DNA of 15,385 nt, taken from an uncultured Gemmatimonadota bacterium (GTDB lineage: Bacteria; Gemmatimonadota; Gemmatimonadetes; Longimicrobiales; Gaopeijiaceae). Positions within the stretch are counted from its first letter, which is position 1; every line of letters starts with the position of its first letter. The position numbers were made by a program, and so were the translations under genes. The DNA lies in assembly GCA_938030915.1 (NCBI GenBank), contig CALHIO010000164.1:1-15385 (forward strand), given 5' to 3'. This document shows positions 7,126 to 14,085 of this stretch, piece by piece. Under the pieces are notes generated by a model that had not been told where the DNA came from, ran no database searches, and saw nothing but the letters and a program-made list of their open reading frames with translations.

Positions 7126-7473
7126 AGCCTGAAGCTTCACATCGAGCTCGTGTTCGATCCCGGCTGCCCGAACGTGGATCTCGCCCGCGAGATCCTCACT
7201 CAGGTGTGCCGTGACGCCGGTGTGCCCGCCGTCTGGACCGAGTGGAACAGCGAGGATCCGGAATGCCCTGCGCATGCCATCAACCGCGGGTCACCGACGG
7301 TTCTGGTGAACGGGGAGGACGTGGCCCCGGGGCCACATCCGTGGGCAGCCCGGGAGCCCGACGCTGGACCTCGTTGTCGTGTGTATCGTGACGGCGATTC
7401 GATCGTGCGTGCTCCGCCGAAGAGCCGTGTTCAGGAAGCAGTGGGAGCCGCCATGCAGCCCGACGTGGGCTGA
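7123..7473 (+). CDS. Small thioredoxin-fold protein with a probable CTG start
   Basis: A 116-residue cytosolic protein. The start region reads as beta strand KLHIELVFDPGCPNVDLA with C15, followed by a helix. Then comes NRGSPTVLVNGEDV, with a Gly-Ser-Pro that matches the cis-proline loop of thioredoxin folds, then CRVYRDGD and a final helix. It resembles small thioredoxin/glutaredoxin-like proteins with the pattern (F/Y)DxCPN...GSPTxxVNGxDV...CRxY. The usual CxxC is reduced to CPN, so a classical disulfide reductase role is doubtful; C29, C48 and C85 are also present. A perfect GGAGGT at 7112-7117 lies 5 nt before CTG at 7123, which gives the N-terminus MSLKLHIEL. No ATG or GTG is well placed; TTG at 7081 (14 residues longer, behind GGAGGG) is the main alternative. 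It diverges from the M24 operon. Confidence 0.75.
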   Translation: MSLKLHIELVFDPGCPNVDLAREILTQVCRDAGVPAVWTEWNSEDPECPAHAINRGSPTVLVNGEDVAPGPHPWAAREPDAGPRCRVYRDGDSIVRAPPKSRVQEAVGAAMQPDVG

Positions 7474-7493
7474 GGCTGGCATGTTCTTGAGGG

Positions 7494-7531
7494 AGCCGGG
7501 GATGTCCCCCCATTCTTTGGGGACTTCGGCT
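7494..7531 (+). other. GC-rich hairpin with two exclusive pairings
   Basis: GTCCCC (7504-7509) pairs with GGGGAC (7519-7524) around the loop CCATTCTTT, flanked by AGCCG (7494-7498) and CGGCT (7527-7531), which can extend the stem past an internal loop. An earlier GGGG at 7498-7501 can instead pair with the same C-run. It lies between the thioredoxin-fold stop and the 42-codon small gene, 11 nt before its ATG. It may be a terminator (no T-tract) or a structure over the small gene's leader. Confidence 0.4.
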
Positions 7532-7542
7532 GACCTGGGCGG

Positions 7543-7671
7543 ATGAACACGATCAAGGAACTCATCCATGAGATGCTGCTGCCGAAGGCGTATAAGGAGC
7601 GCCGCGATGCGTGGTACGAGGCGGCGGCGAGGGCAGAGGGGGAAATGAGGAACAAGCGTCTGCCCGGCTGA
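7543..7671 (+). CDS. Small hypothetical protein, 42 residues
   Basis: Short frame beginning MNTIKELIHEMLLPKAYKER, then RDAWYEAAARAEGEMRNK, ending LPG. It is rich in Lys, Arg and Glu with spaced Leu, Ile, Met, Trp and Tyr, which would form one or two amphipathic helices. That composition is unlike random GC-rich translation, where Arg, Pro, Ala and Gly dominate. A weak GGGCGG lies just before the ATG. It sits 69 bp after the thioredoxin-fold gene on the same strand, so it could be co-transcribed. No known family recognised; a role as a small structural or regulatory protein is a guess. Confidence 0.5.
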   Translation: MNTIKELIHEMLLPKAYKERRDAWYEAAARAEGEMRNKRLPG

Positions 7672-7743
7672 CCGGTCGCACGTCCTCATCGGTCCAGCAT
7701 ACGGACGTATTTCGTCGGGAGCTTTCCCAAGGCTCTTCTCCCC

Positions 7744-7778
7744 AGCACATCGACGTGCTCGGCTTCACCGCGTACAAT
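7744..7778 (+). promoter_or_regulatory. Candidate promoter of the propeller gene
   Basis: TCGACG (7750-7755), 17-bp spacer, TACAAT (7773-7778) resembles a sigma-70 -35/-10 pair, about 110 bp before the ATG at 7890. An inverted repeat AGCAC-N6-GTGCT (7744-7748, 7755-7759) covers the -35 and could be an operator. A further stem, GACCGC-N7-GCGGTC, lies in the presumed leader at 7800-7818. All of this is pattern matching by eye. Confidence 0.28.
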
Positions 7779-7889
7779 CGCGTCTGCGGTGTGCGCCCGG
7801 ACCGCTGGGCATGCGGTCGGCACGTGATCGACTCTGCCGGGGTGTGTTTGCGCGCCGCTCGTGACGCCCTCACAACTCTTACGACATCC

Positions 7890-10800
7890 ATGCGTAACTC
7901 GACCCAAATCTCGACTCTTCTGATTGCCGCACTGGTAGCGACAGCCTTCCTGACTCCTGCTCCTGCGCAGGCCCAATCCCGAGGGATCGATGTCGTGCTC
8001 GACTCGGTGCTTCTCGCCGGATACGAGTGGCGTAACATCGGTCCGGATCGAGGGGGTCGTTCGATCGCGGTCAGCGGTGTGCGCGGGCGCCCGAACGAGG
8101 GGTACTTCGGCGCCACGGGTGGCGGGCTCTGGAAGACGACGGATTCCGGCGAGAACTGGTTCCCGGTGACCGATTTCCAGGTCACCTCGGCTTCGGTCGG
8201 TGCGGTGGCCGTCAGTGAGTCCAACCCGGACCTAGTGTTCATCGGGATGGGCGAGACGTGTATCCGCGGGAACATCCTGCCGGGGGACGGCGTCTACCGC
8301 AGCCGCGACGCCGGAGACACGTGGGAGCACATCGGATTCCAGGATTCGCACGGCATCTCGAAGATCCGGATTCACCCCACGAACCCGGATATCGTGTACG
8401 TCGCCTCCTTCGGGAAGTACTCCGTGCCCAGTGAAGAGCGAGGCGTCTTCAGGAGCACGGACGGCGGTGACAGCTGGGAGCGGATCCTCTTCAGGAACGA
8501 CGAGACGGGCGCGATCGACATCGTGATCGATCCGAACAACCCTGACGTTCTGTACGCGGCGCTCTGGGAGGCGTATCGGAAGGAGTATCAGATGTCATCC
8601 GGGGGGCCGGGCTCGGGGATGTTCAAGAGCACCGACGGCGGGGACACCTGGGAGGAAATGACCCGTAATCCGGGCATGCCCCAGGAAGGTCTGGTCGGAC
8701 GTATCGGGCTCGCGGTATCAGGCGCAAACTCCGACCGCGTATGGGCGCTCTACGAAAACGACAACGGAGGCCTCTACCGCTCGGACGACGGCGGGGCGAC
8801 GTGGGATCTGATCAACGACGATCGGGCCATCCGCCAACGCGCGTTCTACTACACGCACGTCTTCGCCGATCCGCAGGACGAGGACGTCGTCTACATGCAG
8901 AACACGTCGTTCTTCCGTTCGACCGACGGGGGTGAGACGTACGAGTCGATCAACAACGGAACGCACGGTGACTTCCACGATCTCTGGGTCGACCCCGACG
9001 ATCCGGCTCACCTCATCGTCGCAAACGACGGTGGTGGTGCGGTCAGCAACACGACCGGCGGGAAGTGGACGGACCAGGAGTTCTCCACCGCCCAGTTCTA
9101 CCATGCCGTGACGACGGCGCACGAGCCGTTCCACGTCTGCGGCTCTCAGCAGGACAACACGACGCTGTGCCTGCCGGGTAACTGGAATGCGAGCCGCATG
9201 GGCTTCGGAGCCGCGCCCTTCTTCGGTGGCGGGGGTGGCGGGTCGATCACCGAGGGCTCGATGGAGGTCGCGTACCGCGCGGGCGGTGGCGAGCCTGGGT
9301 ACATCGCGCCCGATCCGAAGGACGTCGATATCTTCTACTCGGGCACCAACAACGGCGCGTACCTCGACAAGTTCAACCGTCGGCTGCAGACGAACCGTGA
9401 GGTGAATCCGTACCCGTGGTTCTACTCCGGCGAGCCGGCGATCGAGATCCGGGAGCGGTGGCAGTGGACCTTCCCGATCGTCTTCTCCCCGGTCGACCCG
9501 AACCGCCTCTACACGTCGTCGCAGCGTCTGTGGATGACCGAGGATGCAGGCCGTACGTGGCAGCAGCTGAGCGACGACCTGACCCGGGCCGATCCGATGA
9601 CGCTTCAGCGTACGGGCGGTCCGATCACGGGCGACATGAACGGACCCGAGGTCTACGCGACGATCTTCTCCGTCGGGCCGGGCAAGCTCGACGTGGATGT
9701 GATCTGGACCGGCTCGGACGACGGCCTCGTACATGTCACCCGGAACGGCGGTGAGACGTGGGCGAATGTCACGCCTCCGGACATGCCGGACTTCGGTCGG
9801 GTGAGTCAGATCGATGCGTCGTCGTTCGACTCCGGCCGGGCGTACATCTCGGTGCGGAAGCCGCTGCTCGATGACTTCAACCCGTATATCTGGCGGACTG
9901 AGGACTACGGACAGTCATGGACGAAGATCGTCGACGGGATTCCGCACGGCGCGTTCGTGCACGCGGTTCGTGAGGACCCGAACCGTGACGGCCTTCTGTA
10001 CGCGGGCACCAACCGTGGCGTCTACATCTCGTACAACGACGGCGATCGCTGGCAGCCGCTCAACCCGGGCCTGCCCGACCTCCCCATCATCGACATCATC
10101 GTCGAGGAGAACGAGCTGGTGGCCGGATCGCACGGTCGCGGCTTCTGGGTGCTCGACAACATGGCGCCGCTGCGTGAGGCGATGCCGGGCATGGCCGAGC
10201 AGACGCAGCTCTTCACACCTGCGACAGCAACGCGCTCGGCGGGCGGTGTCACTCTTTCGTGGTGGCAGTCGGAGGCCTCGGACGACGCGCGCCTGGAAAT
10301 CCTCGATGACGGTGGGGCCGTGCTCCGTACGTTCGTTCCCGCCGACCCGGGCGCGCCCGAGGCAGGACCGGAGCGCCGATACCGCAGCGCACCACTCCCG
10401 AACGAGGCCGGTCTGAACTACGTGCACTGGGACCTTCGGACACAGCCGTTCGAGGTGTTCCCCGGCATGATTTACTGGGGTGTCCGGACCAGCGCACCGG
10501 CGGTGCCGCCGGGAGACTACACCGTGCGCCTCACGTCGGGTGGCGAGGTCTTCACAGTGCCTCTCTCGGTTCAGCGGAACCCGTGGATCTCGGATGTGAC
10601 GGATGCCGACCTGCAGGCACAGTTCGAGTTCGGCGAGATGGTCCGCGACAAGGTCACCGAGGCGAACCGAGAAGTGATCATGGTGCGCAACATGAAGGCG
10701 CAGCTCGAGAATCGGATGGAGCGATCGGACGATGCCCGACTCGCCGAGGCCGGTGCGCGACTCGACGCGGAAGCGTCCGAGGTCGAACAGTGGATCTATC

Positions 10801-11081
10801 AGGTCCTCAACGAGGCCGGGCAGGATCCGCTGAATTTCCCGATTCGCGTCAACAACCGTCTGGCGAACCTGCTCTCCATGTCCGAGCGGGGCGATGGGCG
10901 ACCGGGCAACAACATGCCTGTGATCTTCGACATCCTCGTCGAGGAGCTGACCGGGTATCAGCAGCAGCTGGACGCGATCTGGCAGATGGAGCTCGGCGAG
11001 GTGAACCGGATCCTGAGTGATCTCGGGCTACCGGCGATCGATCCGGAATGCGATCAGCCGGAAGGCTGCCTGGTGACCTGA
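7890..11081 (+). CDS. Secreted Asp-box (sortilin/BNR-like) beta-propeller protein
   Basis: A 1063-residue exported protein. The ATG at 7890 starts a signal peptide with cleavage near AQA (28), so the 93 upstream open codons are not used. At least ten Asp-box motifs (S/T-x-D-x-G-x-x-W type) occur at about residues 83, 138, 189, 247, 298, 344, 550, 617, 670 and 714, in two groups of six and four, as in a ten-bladed Vps10/sortilin-like or sialidase-like propeller pair. Residues ~352-545 link the groups and include a run of six glycines near 446-451. Residues ~790-895 look like a FlgD-type Ig domain (LEILDDGGAVLRTF, NYVHWDLR, GDYTVRL). Residues ~905-1045 are helical. Such proteins are often labelled glycosyl hydrolase, but no sialidase catalytic set is evident, so binding of sugars or peptides is as likely. 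No Shine-Dalgarno is obvious. Confidence 0.92.
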   Translation: MRNSTQISTLLIAALVATAFLTPAPAQAQSRGIDVVLDSVLLAGYEWRNIGPDRGGRSIAVSGVRGRPNEGYFGATGGGLWKTTDSGENWFPVTDFQVTSASVGAVAVSESNPDLVFIGMGETCIRGNILPGDGVYRSRDAGDTWEHIGFQDSHGISKIRIHPTNPDIVYVASFGKYSVPSEERGVFRSTDGGDSWERILFRNDETGAIDIVIDPNNPDVLYAALWEAYRKEYQMSSGGPGSGMFKSTDGGDTWEEMTRNPGMPQEGLVGRIGLAVSGANSDRVWALYENDNGGLYRSDDGGATWDLINDDRAIRQRAFYYTHVFADPQDEDVVYMQNTSFFRSTDGGETYESINNGTHGDFHDLWVDPDDPAHLIVANDGGGAVSNTTGGKWTDQEFSTAQFYHAVTTAHEPFHVCGSQQDNTTLCLPGNWNASRMGFGAAPFFGGGGGGSITEGSMEVAYRAGGGEPGYIAPDPKDVDIFYSGTNNGAYLDKFNRRLQTNREVNPYPWFYSGEPAIEIRERWQWTFPIVFSPVDPNRLYTSSQRLWMTEDAGRTWQQLSDDLTRADPMTLQRTGGPITGDMNGPEVYATIFSVGPGKLDVDVIWTGSDDGLVHVTRNGGETWANVTPPDMPDFGRVSQIDASSFDSGRAYISVRKPLLDDFNPYIWRTEDYGQSWTKIVDGIPHGAFVHAVREDPNRDGLLYAGTNRGVYISYNDGDRWQPLNPGLPDLPIIDIIVEENELVAGSHGRGFWVLDNMAPLREAMPGMAEQTQLFTPATATRSAGGVTLSWWQSEASDDARLEILDDGGAVLRTFVPADPGAPEAGPERRYRSAPLPNEAGLNYVHWDLRTQPFEVFPGMIYWGVRTSAPAVPPGDYTVRLTSGGEVFTVPLSVQRNPWISDVTDADLQAQFEFGEMVRDKVTEANREVIMVRNMKAQLENRMERSDDARLAEAGARLDAEASEVEQWIYQVLNEAGQDPLNFPIRVNNRLANLLSMSERGDGRPGNNMPVIFDILVEELTGYQQQLDAIWQMELGEVNRILSDLGLPAIDPECDQPEGCLVT

Positions 11082-11103
11082 GGACGCACCGGGCGAACGT
11101 TAT

Positions 11104-11138
11104 CGAGGGGGTCGGTCCATCGCGGACCGGCCCCCTCG
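11104..11138 (+). terminator. Strong hairpin terminator after the propeller gene
   Basis: A 15-bp uninterrupted stem (11104-11118 with 11124-11138) around the loop ATCGC, starting with CGAGGGGG and followed by TTCGTTCG. One pair is a G-T wobble that would be an A-C mismatch in minus-strand RNA, so it is better formed for the + strand gene that ends at 11081. The minus-strand lipoprotein gene ends at 11168, just beyond, and may share it. Confidence 0.7.
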
Positions 11139-11167
11139 TTCGTTCGTCGCGGGATGGCGGAGTGCCG

Positions 11168-12196
11168 TCAGTAGACGCCGAGGTCGACTGCAGACTGAAG
11201 CGGGCCGTCCCATCCCGCGGACCGCATCTCCGCCAGAAGCCCTGCGTCATCGGTGCCCCAGTAGAGCTGATGGTACAGCACCAGCTTCTGCGCACCGGCT
11301 CGCGTGGCGATGTCGACGAGCTGCTCGGGTGATGTGTGGAAGACGCTGTGATACGCCTGCCATTCGGGTGGGCGCGTCACGAATCGTTCTCCGCTGTAGA
11401 CCTCGTGCACGAGCACGTCACACCCGTCGCACGCCTCGACGATCGGCTCGCTCGGTGCGGCATCTCCGCTGATCACGATCGTGCGATCCGGACCGGTCAC
11501 CTTGTAGGCGAAGGAGAACGACCAGTCGCCATGGGTGATCGGGATCGCCTCGATCCGGACCTCGCCCTCCTCGTAGACCACGCCACCTTCGGTCTCCACG
11601 ACGTCGGGTATGTATGAGTCCCGGTTCGCATCGCGTGGCTCGAGTCCGTTGATGCGCCGATCGATGTCGGCCTCGTAGGCCATGACGATGTGGCTCATCA
11701 TGGCGTCGATTCCCGGAGGCCCTACCACCTGAAGCCGATCGGGCCGGTCCAGCACCCAAGGACTCAGGAGGATATCGGGGAGCCCGAGCGTGTGGTCGGA
11801 ATGGAGGTGCGTGATGAACACACGATTCAGTCGGGCGGCGCCGAGCGCCGGGATCTCGAGATCTCGCGCGGCCTTGGCCGCACGCCTCACCACACCCGGG
11901 CCGGCGTCGAAGATGAAGGCTTGATCGTCGACGACGACCGCGACAGCCGGGCCCGAGCGTTCCGGATCCGCATTCGGATTGCCGGTGCCGAGCATGACGA
12001 CGCGGGTGCGGTACGTCATCGCCTCGGCGAATGCCGTGTCTTCGCCCTCGGCCGCACCTTCCGGTGCGGCGATGACATCGGAACCGTCGTCAGCCGCCGG
12101 GCTGCACGCGGCCAGCGCGACGGTGATGAGGATCCCTGTGACGTGGGTGCGCGCCGCTCGCATCGAGCGCAGCGCCCTTTCGAGGTCGAGGATCAT
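11168..12196 (-). CDS. Metallo-beta-lactamase-fold hydrolase, lipoprotein
   Basis: A 342-residue exported hydrolase of the RNase Z/arylsulfatase-like branch of the metallo-beta-lactamase fold. Residues ~20-31 end in VALAAC, a lipobox with C31, so the mature protein is probably membrane-attached outside the cytosol. Metal ligands: H130, H132, D134 and H135 in FITHLHSDHTLGLPD, H222 in ITHGDWSFSF, D245 in ISGDAAPSE and H309 in VLYHQLYW. FHTSPEQLVDIATRAGAQKLVLYH is characteristic of this branch. The ATG at 12196 is one base after the upstream deacetylase stop (TGAGATG), which suggests coupling; an ATG at 12163 gives a cleaner signal peptide without the acidic N-terminus and may be the true start. 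Substrate unknown: phosphodiester, sulfate ester or lactone are all possible. Confidence 0.9.
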   Translation of the reverse strand: MILDLERALRSMRAARTHVTGILITVALAACSPAADDGSDVIAAPEGAAEGEDTAFAEAMTYRTRVVMLGTGNPNADPERSGPAVAVVVDDQAFIFDAGPGVVRRAAKAARDLEIPALGAARLNRVFITHLHSDHTLGLPDILLSPWVLDRPDRLQVVGPPGIDAMMSHIVMAYEADIDRRINGLEPRDANRDSYIPDVVETEGGVVYEEGEVRIEAIPITHGDWSFSFAYKVTGPDRTIVISGDAAPSEPIVEACDGCDVLVHEVYSGERFVTRPPEWQAYHSVFHTSPEQLVDIATRAGAQKLVLYHQLYWGTDDAGLLAEMRSAGWDGPLQSAVDLGVY

Positions 12197-12197
12197 C

Positions 12198-13211
12198 TCA
12201 ATCCATTCCGGCCTGTTGTCGGACCCAGCGTGCGGCGTCCTCGTGGGTACCGAACCATACGCCCTCCTTCGTCTGCATGTGCTCGATGAGCCCTTCGAGC
12301 GCGACGATGCGGGAGCGGTGGCCGATCACGTGGGGGTGCATCGTGAGGAGGAACATCGTGCCCTCCTCCCACGCCTTGTCGAACTCGTCGATCCAGACCT
12401 GCATCACGTCGCGGGGGTTCATGTAACTGTTTCCGCGCGGGTTGAAGAGCGGGGCATCATCGAGGATCCACTCGACCGGCAGTTCGACCATGCCGGTCGG
12501 CTCGCCATCCTGGACGAGCTCGTAGGGCCGATCGTCCGCCATGAGCGAACTCTCGTACAGGAAGCCGATGTCCCGGACGATCCGAAGCGTATTCGGACTG
12601 TGATTCCAGGAAGGGGCCCGATAGCCGACGGGACGCGTGCCGGTGATCTCTTCGATCTCGTCGACGGCCTGACGGAGGAGGCGCTCTTCGGTCTCCCCGT
12701 CGAGCGACGTGTTGAGTTCGTGGATCCAGCCATGAACCGCGATCTCATGCATGCCCGATTCCTGAATCAGGTCGGCCTGCTCGGGTGCGAGCTTCAGACT
12801 CCAGGCGGGGAAGAAGAACGTCGACGGGACGTTCTGCTCGTTCATCAGCTTGACCACCCGGGGTAGGGCGACCCGCGACCCGTACTGGCCCTGTGACAGG
12901 GGACCGATACTGATGCTCCCGGTGCGCAGCCCCTGAACCGTCTCGTTGTCCACGTCGTACGAGAGGAGCACGGCGACCCGCGCGCCACCTGGCCACGAGT
13001 CGGGGTTCAGGTCACGGCCGGCCCTGACCTGATCGACTGCAGATCGAACGAACTCCTCCGACCAGTTCCACGGTTCAGGGGAGGCCTCGTCCTGCGCCGG
13101 GGCGTCCGGAACAGCGCACGCGCCGAGCGCGAGAGAGATGCCGAGGAGGAAGAGTAGGTGCGCGCGAGCGTTCAGCATCGCACGGACGGACGTGACGAGA
13201 TGGGTCGACAT
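12198..13211 (-). CDS. Polysaccharide deacetylase (NodB-homology) lipoprotein
   Basis: A 337-residue exported carbohydrate esterase 4-type protein that would remove acetyl groups from cell-wall or other polysaccharide. A signal peptide runs to LALGAC with lipobox C32. Catalytic marks: D86 and D88 in LLSYDVDNET, H160 and H164 in VHGWIHE, R198 in VGYRAPSWNHS and H292/H294 in LLTMHPHVIGH. The SYDVDNE, HGWIHE and MHPHVIGHRSR forms match the group containing Helicobacter PgdA and allantoinase-like (PuuE) enzymes rather than classical NodB, so a small amide substrate is also conceivable. The ATG (13209-13211) has GGAG seven bases upstream. It is nearly fused to the following lipoprotein hydrolase gene and lies 69 bp after the plug-like gene. 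Confidence 0.9.
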   Translation of the reverse strand: MSTHLVTSVRAMLNARAHLLFLLGISLALGACAVPDAPAQDEASPEPWNWSEEFVRSAVDQVRAGRDLNPDSWPGGARVAVLLSYDVDNETVQGLRTGSISIGPLSQGQYGSRVALPRVVKLMNEQNVPSTFFFPAWSLKLAPEQADLIQESGMHEIAVHGWIHELNTSLDGETEERLLRQAVDEIEEITGTRPVGYRAPSWNHSPNTLRIVRDIGFLYESSLMADDRPYELVQDGEPTGMVELPVEWILDDAPLFNPRGNSYMNPRDVMQVWIDEFDKAWEEGTMFLLTMHPHVIGHRSRIVALEGLIEHMQTKEGVWFGTHEDAARWVRQQAGMD

Positions 13212-13237
13212 GAGGCAGCTCCGTTCAAGTTGCCTCA
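13211..13237 (-). promoter_or_regulatory. Inverted repeat enclosing the deacetylase ribosome site
   Basis: TGAGGCA (13211-13217) and TGCCTCA (13231-13237) are perfect 7-bp inverted repeats separated by 13 bp. In minus-strand RNA the 3' arm abuts the start codon and the GGAG ribosome site lies in the loop. It may be an operator or an RNA hairpin controlling initiation. Confidence 0.35.
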
Positions 13238-13280
13238 GCCTATCTCCCGGACGCAGCCAAGACCAGAATCCCGGCGTGCG

Positions 13281-14051
13281 CTATCGCCCCCTCCTCGACC
13301 AGAAGAGGACAGCACCGCCACCGCCCGCCGTCCCGTAGAACGTCGTCGCGTCCGTGGGGTTGAGAATTGCAATCGCCTCGACGTTCGACGAGACCAGCCC
13401 GAACGCCTGCTCGGGTGGAACGACGATCCCATCGATCACCGTGATCGCACACTGCCGTGATCGTCTCGCGAAACGCACACAGAGAGGTGCGTCCGCGGTG
13501 GCGTCGTATTCGTCGATGTAGACCCCGGCGATGTTCTGCCAGCGGATCACGTCCTTGGCCAGCCCCGGCATCTGCATGGCGTCGATCTCCGCACGATCGA
13601 TCCACCGGTTTCCGAGCTGATTCGGGCTGAGCCCCATCTGGCTCAACTCCTCGGCTGCCAGGTCCTCGACCGAGACCTCCAGTCCGGCCAGCCCGACGGG
13701 TTCGGGAGAGATCATGAGCTCGAGCGGAGCCTCGCCGTCCATTCGAAGGGCGATCAGGGGAGACCGGGTCTCCAGGTAGCCGAAGCGTTCCGTGGCGAGG
13801 ATGTACTCACCGGCTTCCGGCGGAGCGATCACGAAGCGACCCACGGAATCGGTCAGGACACGCAGGCGTTCTGCGCCGTCGCGCTGGATGAGTCGGACGA
13901 TGACGCCACCCACCGGTGCTTCGTTCACCTGATCCAGCACGCGACCGAGGATCGTCTGGGCCCGTGCGTCGCGTGGACTCGCGAGGGCGAGGCACACGCC
14001 CACGATCATGCAGATCGCTCGCCGCGTCGATGTCGGGGTCGAGTACATCAT
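13281..14051 (-). CDS. Exported carboxypeptidase-regulatory-like / TonB-plug-like protein without a barrel
   Basis: A 256-residue protein. A signal peptide (hydrophobic MIVGVCLALA, cleavage near residue 31) precedes a CarboxypepD_reg-like Ig domain at ~33-118 (TILGRVLDQVNEAPVGGVIV, VGRFVIAPPEAGEYILATERFGY). Residues ~145-252 resemble a TonB-receptor plug: IDRAEIDAM, IRWQNIAGVYID, ITVIDGIVVP, VEAIAILNPTDATTFYGT and a final GGGGAVLFWSRR like the GGVILI(R/K)T end of plugs. The frame stops right there, so no outer-membrane barrel follows. C191 and C201 could form a disulfide. Starts: tandem ATGs at 14051 and 14048; the 105 upstream open codons lie mostly inside the PhzF gene. It starts 34 bp after the PhzF stop. 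It is probably periplasmic, possibly a partner of a TonB system; function unproven. Confidence 0.82.
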   Translation of the reverse strand: MMYSTPTSTRRAICMIVGVCLALASPRDARAQTILGRVLDQVNEAPVGGVIVRLIQRDGAERLRVLTDSVGRFVIAPPEAGEYILATERFGYLETRSPLIALRMDGEAPLELMISPEPVGLAGLEVSVEDLAAEELSQMGLSPNQLGNRWIDRAEIDAMQMPGLAKDVIRWQNIAGVYIDEYDATADAPLCVRFARRSRQCAITVIDGIVVPPEQAFGLVSSNVEAIAILNPTDATTFYGTAGGGGAVLFWSRRGR

Positions 14052-14085
14052 GTCCGGTTCATACGTCTGTCCCGTGGCACGTCGT

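Noticed and set aside
7611..7889. Open codons upstream and in frame with the propeller gene
   Set aside because: The signal peptide begins at 7890; the upstream residues are not leader-like and overlap the 42-codon gene.
8718..9734. 338-codon minus-strand frame opposite the propeller gene
   Set aside because: Arg/Val-rich translation with no domain, exactly opposite a strongly coding frame; a known effect of GC-rich codon use.
11979..12866. 295-codon + strand frame over the lipoprotein pair
   Set aside because: It spans two convincing minus-strand genes and shows no recognisable domain.
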